The notes under the pieces: model-generated
Told to the model about the DNA's origin: nothing
The model's database searches: none
Seen by the model: the letters and a program-made list of their open reading frames with translations, nothing else
NCBI GenBank assembly: GCA_937893605.1
Contig: CALBGG010000015.1
Span: forward strand, 1 to 38,132
Origin: an uncultured Clostridia bacterium
GTDB taxonomy: Bacteria; Bacillota; Clostridia; Oscillospirales; Oscillospiraceae
Reading direction: 5' to 3'
DNA: 38,132 bases
Shown here: positions 31,737 through 38,132 of the stretch, in pieces
Position numbering within the stretch: position 1 is the first letter of the stretch
How the letters are laid out: each line of letters opens with the position of its first letter
Program-made: the position numbers and the translations under genes

Positions 31737-31742
31737 CATAAT
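31737..31742 (+). promoter_or_regulatory. Possible -10 of the pst operon promoter
   Basis: CATAAT about 48 bases before pstS, with no good -35. Phosphate-regulated promoters often lack one, but I could not recognise a convincing pair of Pho-box repeats upstream. Confidence 0.3.
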
Positions 31743-31789
31743 CTTATGGTGTACCCGGAAATCAAAAGAAAAAGAAAGGAGCTTTTTAA

Positions 31790-32638
31790 ATGAAAAAGCT
31801 TATAAGTTTAGTCCTCGCAGCGCTGATGGCGCTTACGCTGTTTGCGGCCTGCGGAAAGAGCAATGACGACAGCAAAGACAATACCGACGACACCGCCGAA
31901 GTTACCGGCACCGTGAGCACCGACGGCTCGACCTCGATGGAAAAGGTCATCATGTCGCTGGGCGAATCGTTCCAGGCAGAGCACAAGGGTATCACCGTAG
32001 GCTACAACCCCACCGGCTCGGGCTCGGGCATCACCGCCGTAAGCGAAGGCCGCTGCGATATAGGCCTTGCCTCCCGTGCACTCAAGGATGACGAGAAGGC
32101 AGCCGGACTTAAAGAGACCGTCCTCGCACTCGACGGTATCGCAATAATCGTTAACCCCGAAAACAAGGTCTCCGACCTCACCATCGAGCAGATCGCAAAG
32201 ATCTACACCGGCGAGATCACCAACTGGAAGGATGTCGGCGGCGACGACGCAGAGATCGTTCTGATCGGCCGTGAGGCCGGCTCCGGTACCCGTGACGGCT
32301 TTGAGAGCATCACCGACACCAAGGATTCCTGCAAGTACCGTCAGGAGCTGACAAGCACCGGCGACGTTATCACCACCGTAGCAGGCAACCCCAACGCCAT
32401 CGGCTATGCTTCCCTGGCATCCGTTAAGGATACCGTCAAGGCACTCTCCGTTAACGGCGTAGCTCCCAGCGAGGCAACCGTTTCCGACGGCAGCTATGAG
32501 GTACAGCGTCCCTTCGTTCTCGTAACCAAGGAAGGCGTGGAGCTTTCCAAGGCAGCACAGCTGTTCTTCGACTACGCGACCAGCAAGGACGCGGCCGAGG
32601 TCATTTCCGCAGCAGGCGCAGTTCCCGTTGCGAAGTAA
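31790..32638 (+). CDS. pstS: Phosphate-binding lipoprotein PstS
   Basis: 282 residues, the extracellular phosphate-binding subunit of the Pst importer. Seen: signal peptide with lipobox FAAC (Cys21), an Asp-rich linker, DGSTSME (phosphate-binding serines) near residue 45, the PTGSGSG motif near 75, DIGLASR, LDGIAIIVNP, and GREAGSGTRDGF near 160. AAAGGAG lies eight bases before the ATG. Codon use is noticeably biased to preferred codons (GTA, GCA, CTC), as expected for a highly expressed protein. First gene of pstSCAB-phoU. Confidence 0.97.
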   Translation: MKKLISLVLAALMALTLFAACGKSNDDSKDNTDDTAEVTGTVSTDGSTSMEKVIMSLGESFQAEHKGITVGYNPTGSGSGITAVSEGRCDIGLASRALKDDEKAAGLKETVLALDGIAIIVNPENKVSDLTIEQIAKIYTGEITNWKDVGGDDAEIVLIGREAGSGTRDGFESITDTKDSCKYRQELTSTGDVITTVAGNPNAIGYASLASVKDTVKALSVNGVAPSEATVSDGSYEVQRPFVLVTKEGVELSKAAQLFFDYATSKDAAEVISAAGAVPVAK

Positions 32639-32660
32639 CACAACAGGCATAAATGAATCA

Positions 32661-32683
32661 GGCGGCCTTTTTTAAAGGCCGCC
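32661..32683 (+). repeat. Hairpin between pstS and pstC
   Basis: Perfect 10-bp stem GGCGGCCTTT / AAAGGCCGCC with loop TTT and no T-run after it. Probably stabilises the pstS mRNA or limits read-through, so that the binding protein exceeds the permease. Confidence 0.75.
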
Positions 32684-32695
32684 GTATTGGAATTT

Positions 32696-33571
32696 ATGAA
32701 GACGAAAACGAAAAATCTTATTGAAAATATTGTACACGCCATATTCCTTATCCTCGGCCTCGTAACGGTGGCCGCCGTTTTAATGATAACGGTATACCTC
32801 ATCGTCTCCGGCATACCGGCCATACGCGAAATAGGGCTGACAGATTTTCTGTTCGGCAAGAAGTGGGCCTCGACCGCGGCGACGCCGAGCTACGGCATAC
32901 TGCCGTTTATCCTTACAAGCGTTTACGGCACGGCGGGCGCTATATGCCTCGGTGTTCCTGTGGGCTTCATGGCCTCGGTGTATCTTGCGAAAATGGCGCG
33001 ACCGCGCGTGCGTGCCGTCGTAGTCGAGGCGGTATCACTGCTCGCGGGTATTCCCTCGGTCGTGTACGGCCTTGTTGGTATGATGGTGCTCGTTCCCGGT
33101 ATCCGCAAGGTGTTCAACGTTCCCGACGGCGCGAGCCTTCTGGCCGCGATAATCGTGCTTGCGATCATGATCCTTCCGTCTATCATCAAGGTCTCGATGA
33201 CCTCGCTCGAGGCCGTTCCCAAGGAGTACGAGGACGCGTCCCTCGCTCTCGGCGCAACGCCGACGGAGACATATTTCCGTGTGTCCGTCCCGGCTGCGAA
33301 AAGCGGAATCGCCGCGGCGGTCGTCCTCGGCGTCGGCAGAGCGATAGGCGAAGCAATGGCCGTCATGATGGTGTCGGGCAACGCGCCTAACATGCCGGAG
33401 CTTTTCCAGAGCGTAAGATTTCTCACCACCGCTGTCGCAAGCGAGATGAGCTACTCCTCCGGCCTCCAGCGCCAGGCGCTTTTCTCCATTGCGCTGGTGC
33501 TGTTCCTGTTTATCATGCTCATAAACGCGACGCTAAACTTCCTTTTGAAGAGGGATAAGTCGAATGGATAG
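32696..33571 (+). CDS. pstC: Phosphate ABC transporter permease PstC
   Basis: 291 residues, six transmembrane helices, one of the two membrane subunits of PstCAB. Seen: the SLLAGIPSVVYGLVGM segment and the EAA-type coupling region (EDASLALGATPTETYFRV), then GVGRAIGEAMAVMMVSGN. ATG 32696 lacks a clear Shine-Dalgarno; an in-frame TTG at 32687 has AAAGG eight bases upstream but inside the hairpin. Overlaps pstA by eight bases. Confidence 0.95.
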   Translation: MKTKTKNLIENIVHAIFLILGLVTVAAVLMITVYLIVSGIPAIREIGLTDFLFGKKWASTAATPSYGILPFILTSVYGTAGAICLGVPVGFMASVYLAKMARPRVRAVVVEAVSLLAGIPSVVYGLVGMMVLVPGIRKVFNVPDGASLLAAIIVLAIMILPSIIKVSMTSLEAVPKEYEDASLALGATPTETYFRVSVPAAKSGIAAAVVLGVGRAIGEAMAVMMVSGNAPNMPELFQSVRFLTTAVASEMSYSSGLQRQALFSIALVLFLFIMLINATLNFLLKRDKSNG

Positions 33572-34430
33572 AAAAAAAGTAAAAGCCAAGCGCAGGGCAT
33601 ATGATATCACGATGCGCGGTCTGTCCGGCCTGTGCGCCGCACTTACCTCGGCGCTCGTGCTGTTTCTCATAGCCTATGTGCTCATTAAGGGCATACCTAA
33701 TATATCGTGGAAGTTTCTTACCACCTCGGTGAGCTATCTCAACGACTCGGTCGGCATACTGCCGGATATACTCAATACGCTGTACATTGTCCTCTATACG
33801 CTTCTGTGGGTGCTGCCTCTCGGCGTTGGCGCGGCGATCTACCTCACGGAATACGCCAAAAACCACCGCATCGTCGGCGCTATCGAATACGCGGCCGAGA
33901 CGCTCTCGGGCATACCGAGCATCATATACGGCCTTGTCGGCATGCTGTTCTTCTGCGAATTTCTCGGTTTCAAGACCTCGCTGAAGGCCGGCGCGCTTAC
34001 GCTTGTCATCATGAACCTGCCGACGGTCATGCGCACGACGCAGGAGAGCCTCAAGACCGTTCCGCAGAGTCTGCGCGAGGGCGCGTTCGGACTCGGTGCT
34101 GGCAAGTGGCGCGTTATACGCACCGTCGTGTTCCCCGGCTGCGTTGACGGCATAATCACCGGCTGCATCCTCGCTGTTGGACGTATCCTCGGCGAATCGG
34201 CGGCGCTGCTGTTCACCGCGGGCTTTGCGCACAATATCTACAATCTGTTCGTCGACGGCCTGTCCGGCGCGGGTGCTACGCTCACTGTCGCCCTTTACGT
34301 CTACGCCAAGGAGCAGGGCGAATTCGGCATAGCCTTCGGCATAGCCGCGATACTCATGGCGCTGACGGTTATAATAAACCTCGCCGCAACATTGATAGGT
34401 AAATATTACGACAAGAGGAGAAGCATATGA
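33564..34430 (+). CDS. pstA: Phosphate ABC transporter permease PstA
   Basis: 288 residues, six transmembrane helices, partner of PstC. Seen: AAETLSGIPSIIYGLVGM, the coupling region LREGAFGLGAGKWRVIRTVV, and AVGRILGESAALLFTAG. Starts inside the end of pstC and overlaps pstB by four bases (ATGA). Confidence 0.95.
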   Translation: MDRKKVKAKRRAYDITMRGLSGLCAALTSALVLFLIAYVLIKGIPNISWKFLTTSVSYLNDSVGILPDILNTLYIVLYTLLWVLPLGVGAAIYLTEYAKNHRIVGAIEYAAETLSGIPSIIYGLVGMLFFCEFLGFKTSLKAGALTLVIMNLPTVMRTTQESLKTVPQSLREGAFGLGAGKWRVIRTVVFPGCVDGIITGCILAVGRILGESAALLFTAGFAHNIYNLFVDGLSGAGATLTVALYVYAKEQGEFGIAFGIAAILMALTVIINLAATLIGKYYDKRRSI

Positions 34431-35182
34431 GCAGCATCATAAGCGTGCACGACCTGTGTCTGTGGTATGATCAGACGCAGGCGCTTAAAAATATAAATCT
34501 GGAGATCCCCGAAAAGAGCATAACTGCGCTCATCGGCCCCTCCGGCTGCGGTAAATCGACGTTTTTAAAAACGCTCGACCGCATGAACGACCTCATACCC
34601 GGCGTAAAGATAACGGGTGAGGTAAAATACAAAGGCAATAACATTTATGCGCCCGGCACGGACGTAAACGAGCTGCGGCGCTGCGTGGGCATGGTGTTCC
34701 AGAAACCAAATCCCTTCCCCATGAGCATTTACGACAACGTCGCCTACGGTCCGCGCACCCACGGCATACGCAAAAAGGCCGATCTTGACGAGATCGTCGA
34801 GCGCTCGCTTAGGGGCGCCGCCATTTGGGACGAGGCGAAGGACAGACTGAAAAAATCCGCCCTCGGCCTCTCGGGCGGCCAGCAGCAGCGACTGTGCATT
34901 GCCCGCGCACTCGCCGTCGAGCCGGATGTGCTGCTCATGGACGAGCCTACGAGTGCGCTTGACCCCATATCCACCTCGAAGATCGAGGAGCTTGCCACGG
35001 AGCTTAAGAAAAACTACACCATCGTCATCGTGACGCACAACATGCAGCAGGCGCTGCGTATTTCCGACAGCACCGCGTTTTTCCTGCTCGGCGAGCTCGT
35101 TGAATACGACAATACCGAAAAGCTGTTCTCCGTGCCGAGCGATAAGCGCACCGAGGACTATATAACAGGGAGGTTCGGCTGA
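34427..35182 (+). CDS. pstB: Phosphate ABC transporter ATP-binding protein PstB
   Basis: 251 residues. Seen: Walker A GPSGCGKST near 36-44, Q-loop VFQKPNPFPMSIYDNVAYGP (typical PstB), signature LSGGQQQRLCIARAL, Walker B VLLMDEPTSALDP, and H-loop VTHNMQQA. It energises phosphate uptake. Overlaps pstA and phoU. Confidence 0.97.
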   Translation: MSSIISVHDLCLWYDQTQALKNINLEIPEKSITALIGPSGCGKSTFLKTLDRMNDLIPGVKITGEVKYKGNNIYAPGTDVNELRRCVGMVFQKPNPFPMSIYDNVAYGPRTHGIRKKADLDEIVERSLRGAAIWDEAKDRLKKSALGLSGGQQQRLCIARALAVEPDVLLMDEPTSALDPISTSKIEELATELKKNYTIVIVTHNMQQALRISDSTAFFLLGELVEYDNTEKLFSVPSDKRTEDYITGRFG

Positions 35183-35838
35183 TGAGAAGCAAATTCGATG
35201 CCCAGCTCAAGGAGCTCGGCGAAAAGCTTACGCTCATGGGCGCAATGTGCGAGGAGGCGATAGCAAACTCGGCAAAGGCGCTTTTGTCCGGCGACAGCGA
35301 GCTTGCCAAAAAGCTTGCGCCGCTCGACCTTGAGATAGACCGGTACGAGCGCGATATCGAGACGCTGTGCCTGCGTCTTTTGCTGCAGCAGCAGCCCGTC
35401 GCACGCGACCTGCGGCAGATATCGGCTGCGCTTAAAATGATAACCGACCTTGAGCGCATCGGCGATCAGGCCTCGGATATTGCGGAAATAATCCCTCACC
35501 TTAACGGCAGAACGGGCAGCGAGTGTCAGGCTATGCGCCCCATGGCCGAGGCCGCCATCGGCATGGTCACCGACAGCATCGAGGCGTACAATAGGCGTGA
35601 CCTCGCCCTTGCAAAAAGCGTCATCGAGCACGACGACGTCGTCGACGACTGCTTCTTGAGCGTCAAGACCGCGCTCATCGACATGATACGCACCGAGCAC
35701 GGCGACGCGGAGTACGCCCTCGATCTTCTCATGATCGCAAAGTACTTCGAGCGCATCGGCGACCACGCGACGAACGTCGCCGAGTGGGTCGAGTTCTCCG
35801 TCACGGGCGTGCATAAATCGAGCGAAATAGAGCTGTAA
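35182..35838 (+). CDS. phoU: Phosphate transport regulator PhoU
   Basis: 218 residues, two three-helix bundles. Seen: the metal-binding (E/D)xxxD patterns ERIGDQASDIAE near 92-103 and ERIGDHATNVAEW near 191-203. PhoU restrains Pst activity and relays phosphate status to a PhoR-type kinase; no phoPR pair lies in the window. The ATG shares a base with the pstB stop (TGATG). Confidence 0.96.
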   Translation: MRSKFDAQLKELGEKLTLMGAMCEEAIANSAKALLSGDSELAKKLAPLDLEIDRYERDIETLCLRLLLQQQPVARDLRQISAALKMITDLERIGDQASDIAEIIPHLNGRTGSECQAMRPMAEAAIGMVTDSIEAYNRRDLALAKSVIEHDDVVDDCFLSVKTALIDMIRTEHGDAEYALDLLMIAKYFERIGDHATNVAEWVEFSVTGVHKSSEIEL

Positions 35839-35846
35839 AAACTGAT

Positions 35847-35876
35847 AAGGCTCCCCCACTGGGGGAGCCTTTTTTA
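35847..35876 (+). terminator. Rho-independent terminator of pstSCAB-phoU
   Basis: Perfect stem AAGGCTCCCCC / GGGGGAGCCTT with loop ACT and T-run. The convergent lipase gene ends ten bases beyond and may use the same stem from the other side. Confidence 0.93.
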
Positions 35877-35885
35877 TGCGGATTT

Positions 35886-37757
35886 TTACTTTGCAAGATC
35901 GCGGTACAGGAAGGTTACGACCTGAGCGCGTGTGCAGGGATTGTTTGGAGCAAATGCTCCGCTGCCCGTGCCGACGGTCACGCCGTTTTCGGCTGCCCAC
36001 AGCACCGCCTTCGCGTAGAATTCCGTAGACGGAACATCGTTAAACGGATTTTCAAGGCTTGCCTCCGGGCAGCTTTCATAGCGCCACAGGATAGTGACAA
36101 ACTGACCGCGGGTCACCGTATCATCCGGCGAGAATGTTGTTCCTGTAGTGCCCTTCACGATGCCTTTTTCATAGGCCCATGCGACGGCGTCGCTGTAAAA
36201 GCTTCCGTCAATGACGTCGGTAAACGGCGTCTGCGCCGACTTGGGAGCAGGCTTTCCGGCTGCACGCCACAGGAATGTCACGACCTGAGCACGGGTGCAG
36301 CTCTGGTCGGGCGCGAAATGAGCTGCGTCAACGCCGGAAACGATACCGTTATCGTATCCCCACACTACAGGGTCGTAGTAGTAAGTACCCTTGATCACAT
36401 CGACAAAAGGAAGATTGCCCGAGGGAGAATCGGGAGTCTTTCCCTCAACGGGGATGCTTGCGAGCATAGCTGCCAGCTCATAGAATTTGCCTTGCAGGAA
36501 CTTTGTGTTTGTCATCTGGCCTACCATGTTGATGTGGTCGGTGCGCTCGATTTTCTCGATATAGTTCCAGACGCCCTTTTCGGTGCCGTCCTTGAAGGTA
36601 ATAACGCCGTTTTCCGTGCCGTAATCGAGATTATAGCGATCGGTCGAGCCCTCGTGCGGATACTGCGCCGAGCGCACACTTACGATGCCGTCGTTCTCCC
36701 ACCAGCTTTCGTCGATGGTGACGTGACCGGCAGCATAGTTTTTATAGCGCCCCATATAGGTCGCGCTCCTTTTCATGAGCGGATTTATGTTCTCATAGGG
36801 CAGATAGTGATGCGGATATACTACGCTGCGGTAGGTGTCAGAGCAGGCGATGGAAAAATAATAAATATCGTCCTGCGCCTTGGCATAGCTGTTGAGCACC
36901 GCCGCACCGTCCGGAGACAGATCGTAATCGCTCAGATCGGTGACCTCGCTGTCCCAGATGCTGCTGTTTTCGACACGGCTGAGATAGCTTGAATAGCTCT
37001 CGCCCGGCTCGCGGACAAGCCCCCACTGGTCGAGCTTGAAGTCAAGACCGAAGTTTTCTTCGTTAATATCCGAGCCGGTTGCGGCCGACAGGCCTGCGAT
37101 AAACCTGTGGATAACAGGTTCTTCATCGTTGTATACCTTGCCGTCGTACTGGCTGCCGTCGTGCGGCGTGCAGAGTGTGGTTATACTCTCTATCCAATGG
37201 CGGCACCGGCCTGTGAAGAGCTTGCTTATGCTGCCATCGGTCGTTGCGCGCATCTCGTCGGGGTCGCCGTTTTCGAGCAGCTGCGCGAGCATGCGTATCG
37301 TCTCGCCGCCCATGCTGTGGCCGACGAGGTGTATCTTCAGCGTGCTGTCGGCGTCATTGAGCTCCGGCAGGACGCCCTCGAATGTGCGTCCGTAGCGCGC
37401 ATGACCGTTCTGTGCCGAGTGGTACTGACCGTAGTCGACCGTGCCGCCGACAAGGTAGGCATACAGCTCGCAGGCTCTGTCCCAGTTGCTCGCAACGGGG
37501 CCGATCGACGGGGTGTAGACCTCATAGCCTGCATCATCGAGCATCTGCTGAAGGCTTGAGAAGCCGCCCCAGTAGTGCAGGTTTGCCACCTCCGTGCCGC
37601 CCCAGCCGAACAGACCGTGGACGAGAACGATCGGGTATTTGTTGCCCTCGGTGCTCGCCGCTGCACTGTCAGCATCGGCAAATGCTAACGGTGAGACGGT
37701 CAGGAGCATTGCAATGACCAGAACCATTGCAAGCGCCTTTGCAAATTTGCTGTTCAT
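35886..37757 (-). CDS. Secreted lipase (family I.5-like) with three SLH domains
   Basis: 623 residues. Seen: signal peptide (1-27, ending SPLAFADA), a lipase alpha/beta-hydrolase domain (about 38-435), a short Pro/Ser linker, and three S-layer-homology repeats (about 449-495, 511-560, 571-620), each with a TRAQ/TRGQ motif. YPIVLVHGLFGWGG gives the oxyanion-hole region. The likely triad is Ser148 (GHSMGG), Asp356 (ENDGIVS) and His408 (TDHINMVG), matching the Geobacillus/Staphylococcus lipase pattern; TPHDGS near 197 is also conserved. It should sit on the cell surface through the SLH repeats and hydrolyse lipids or esters. GGAGG lies nine bases before the ATG. Confidence 0.9.
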   Translation of the reverse strand: MNSKFAKALAMVLVIAMLLTVSPLAFADADSAAASTEGNKYPIVLVHGLFGWGGTEVANLHYWGGFSSLQQMLDDAGYEVYTPSIGPVASNWDRACELYAYLVGGTVDYGQYHSAQNGHARYGRTFEGVLPELNDADSTLKIHLVGHSMGGETIRMLAQLLENGDPDEMRATTDGSISKLFTGRCRHWIESITTLCTPHDGSQYDGKVYNDEEPVIHRFIAGLSAATGSDINEENFGLDFKLDQWGLVREPGESYSSYLSRVENSSIWDSEVTDLSDYDLSPDGAAVLNSYAKAQDDIYYFSIACSDTYRSVVYPHHYLPYENINPLMKRSATYMGRYKNYAAGHVTIDESWWENDGIVSVRSAQYPHEGSTDRYNLDYGTENGVITFKDGTEKGVWNYIEKIERTDHINMVGQMTNTKFLQGKFYELAAMLASIPVEGKTPDSPSGNLPFVDVIKGTYYYDPVVWGYDNGIVSGVDAAHFAPDQSCTRAQVVTFLWRAAGKPAPKSAQTPFTDVIDGSFYSDAVAWAYEKGIVKGTTGTTFSPDDTVTRGQFVTILWRYESCPEASLENPFNDVPSTEFYAKAVLWAAENGVTVGTGSGAFAPNNPCTRAQVVTFLYRDLAK

Positions 37758-37778
37758 ATTGTCATTCCTCCATATACT

Positions 37779-37796
37779 GCGCAGAGTTTTCTGCGC
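37779..37796 (-). repeat. 5'-UTR hairpin of the lipase gene
   Basis: GCGCAGA / TCTGCGC with a four-base loop, just upstream of the lipase Shine-Dalgarno. May protect the 5' end of the mRNA. Confidence 0.5.
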
Positions 37797-37813
37797 TTTT
37801 CGGTGTATATAAT

Positions 37814-37842
37814 ACTATAGCATTATTAAATAAATAATTAAA
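37814..37842 (-). promoter_or_regulatory. Candidate promoter of the lipase gene
   Basis: On the minus strand: TTTAAT (37837-37842), 17-bp spacer, TATAGT (37814-37819), in AT-rich DNA. Confidence 0.5.
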
Positions 37843-37847
37843 CTGGC

Positions 37848-37890
37848 AAAACGCGGCCTCAGCACAAATTTTGTGCCGAGACCGCGTTTT
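37848..37890 (-). terminator. Terminator after the permease gene
   Basis: A long stem, AAAACGCGGCCTCAGCACAAA with its near-complement ending CCGCGTTTT, two mismatches, T-run on both strands. It follows the permease stop by 13 bases on the minus strand. Confidence 0.8.
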
Positions 37891-37903
37891 GTCTGATTTT
37901 TTA

Positions 37904-38132
37904 TCACTTGCTGACTATCTTATAATATGTGTTCGAGGTCTTTTTGTACACGAGGGCGTACAGCAGGGCAAAGACGAGAAAGCTTATGACCGTCGTCCAG
38001 ATAAGAAAGCTCGTGTTATAGAAGCTGAACATGTACAGTATCTTGCGGATGAACGGGAAGGCGAAGCACAGGTGCAGTCCGGCGAACAGGAGAGGGAGGA
38101 AGAACACCGTCAGCAGCTGAGAATTTATGCTG
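37904..38132 (-). CDS. FtsX/BceB-like ABC transporter permease, 3' end only
   Basis: The C-terminal 75 residues of a gene that begins beyond the window; the frame is open to base 38132 (reading SINSQLLTVFFLPL at the edge). Seen: two hydrophobic helices and an ending KTSNTYYKIV. This resembles the last part of BceB/YtrF-type FtsX-domain permeases, which with an ATPase remove cell-wall-active peptides. The GTG at 38107 is internal, not the start. Function is tentative because only the end is visible. Confidence 0.65.
   Translation of the reverse strand, partial: SINSQLLTVFFLPLLFAGLHLCFAFPFIRKILYMFSFYNTSFLIWTTVISFLVFALLYALVYKKTSNTYYKIVSK

Noticed and set aside
31808..32650. 280-codon open frame antisense to pstS
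   Set aside because: Mirror frame of a strongly codon-biased gene; no start signal and no recognisable product.
1..38132. tRNA, rRNA, CRISPR array, prophage or restriction-modification genes
   Set aside because: No cloverleaf or rRNA-like segment, no regularly spaced repeats, and no phage or defence gene was recognised on either strand.

Overview
The window is chromosomal DNA from a GC-rich, Gram-positive anaerobe, most likely a member of the Bacillota, class Clostridia, of the gut Oscillospiraceae/Ruminococcaceae type. The evidence is the Firmicute gene set (HPr kinase, WhiA, RapZ, AddAB instead of RecBCD, zinc-type L28 and L31), lipoprotein signals, S-layer-homology (SLH) domains, a clostridial ferredoxin-like protein, and strong sigma-A promoters (TTGACA/TTGCAA, 17 bp, TATAAT-like) in coding DNA of high GC. 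I see no rRNA, tRNA, CRISPR array, transposase or phage gene.

Layout. (1) 1-7.45 kb: the 3' end of an RluA-type pseudouridine synthase meets a convergent five-gene operon, hprK-murB-rapZ-whiA-dnaE. (2) 7.6-15.3 kb: rpmB, addB-addA (overlapping) and rpmE, all on the plus strand with recognisable promoters and terminators. (3) 15.3-17.5 kb: a MATE exporter and a MerR regulator in one operon behind a textbook 19-bp-spacer MerR operator/promoter. (4) 17.55-22.9 kb: a tight operon of two YhgE/Pip membrane proteins, a small two-helix membrane protein between them, and a degenerate PHP/CpsB-like protein. (5) 23.0-24.2 kb: an unrecognised lipoprotein behind a consensus promoter. (6) 24.4-27.5 kb: the methionine importer metQ-metN-metI. 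(7) 27.7-31.4 kb: a ferredoxin-domain protein, an MFS transporter coupled to a LOG-family hydrolase, and an ECF transporter S component set among repeats. (8) 31.8-35.9 kb: pstSCAB-phoU. (9) 35.9-38.1 kb: a secreted lipase with three SLH repeats, then the 3' end of an FtsX/BceB-like permease running off the window.

The most interesting locus is the methionine importer. Its 5' leader has a consensus promoter, a short ORF too small for ordinary gene calling that contains MMMMYMCMCRMCM (11 sulfur amino acids in 13), a rho-independent terminator, and a competing upstream pairing that a ribosome reaching the ORF stop would mask. This is the arrangement of a trp-type translational attenuator, here apparently tuned to methionine (and perhaps cysteine); I see no S-box or T-box. 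The first structural gene, metQ, encodes a substrate-binding protein whose two halves are in swapped order relative to ordinary MetQ: a natural circular permutation. MetN keeps its C-terminal NIL domain, so the system probably has both transcriptional and allosteric feedback.

A second theme is a family of short palindromic intergenic elements with the head TTTTAGAGGCG. Copies lie between rluA and dnaE, after rpmB, at the end of the ferredoxin gene, and around the ECF transporter gene, where a 30-nt perfect direct repeat also flanks the gene. In two places the element supplies the last codons and stop of the adjacent gene (both proteins end in LEAN).
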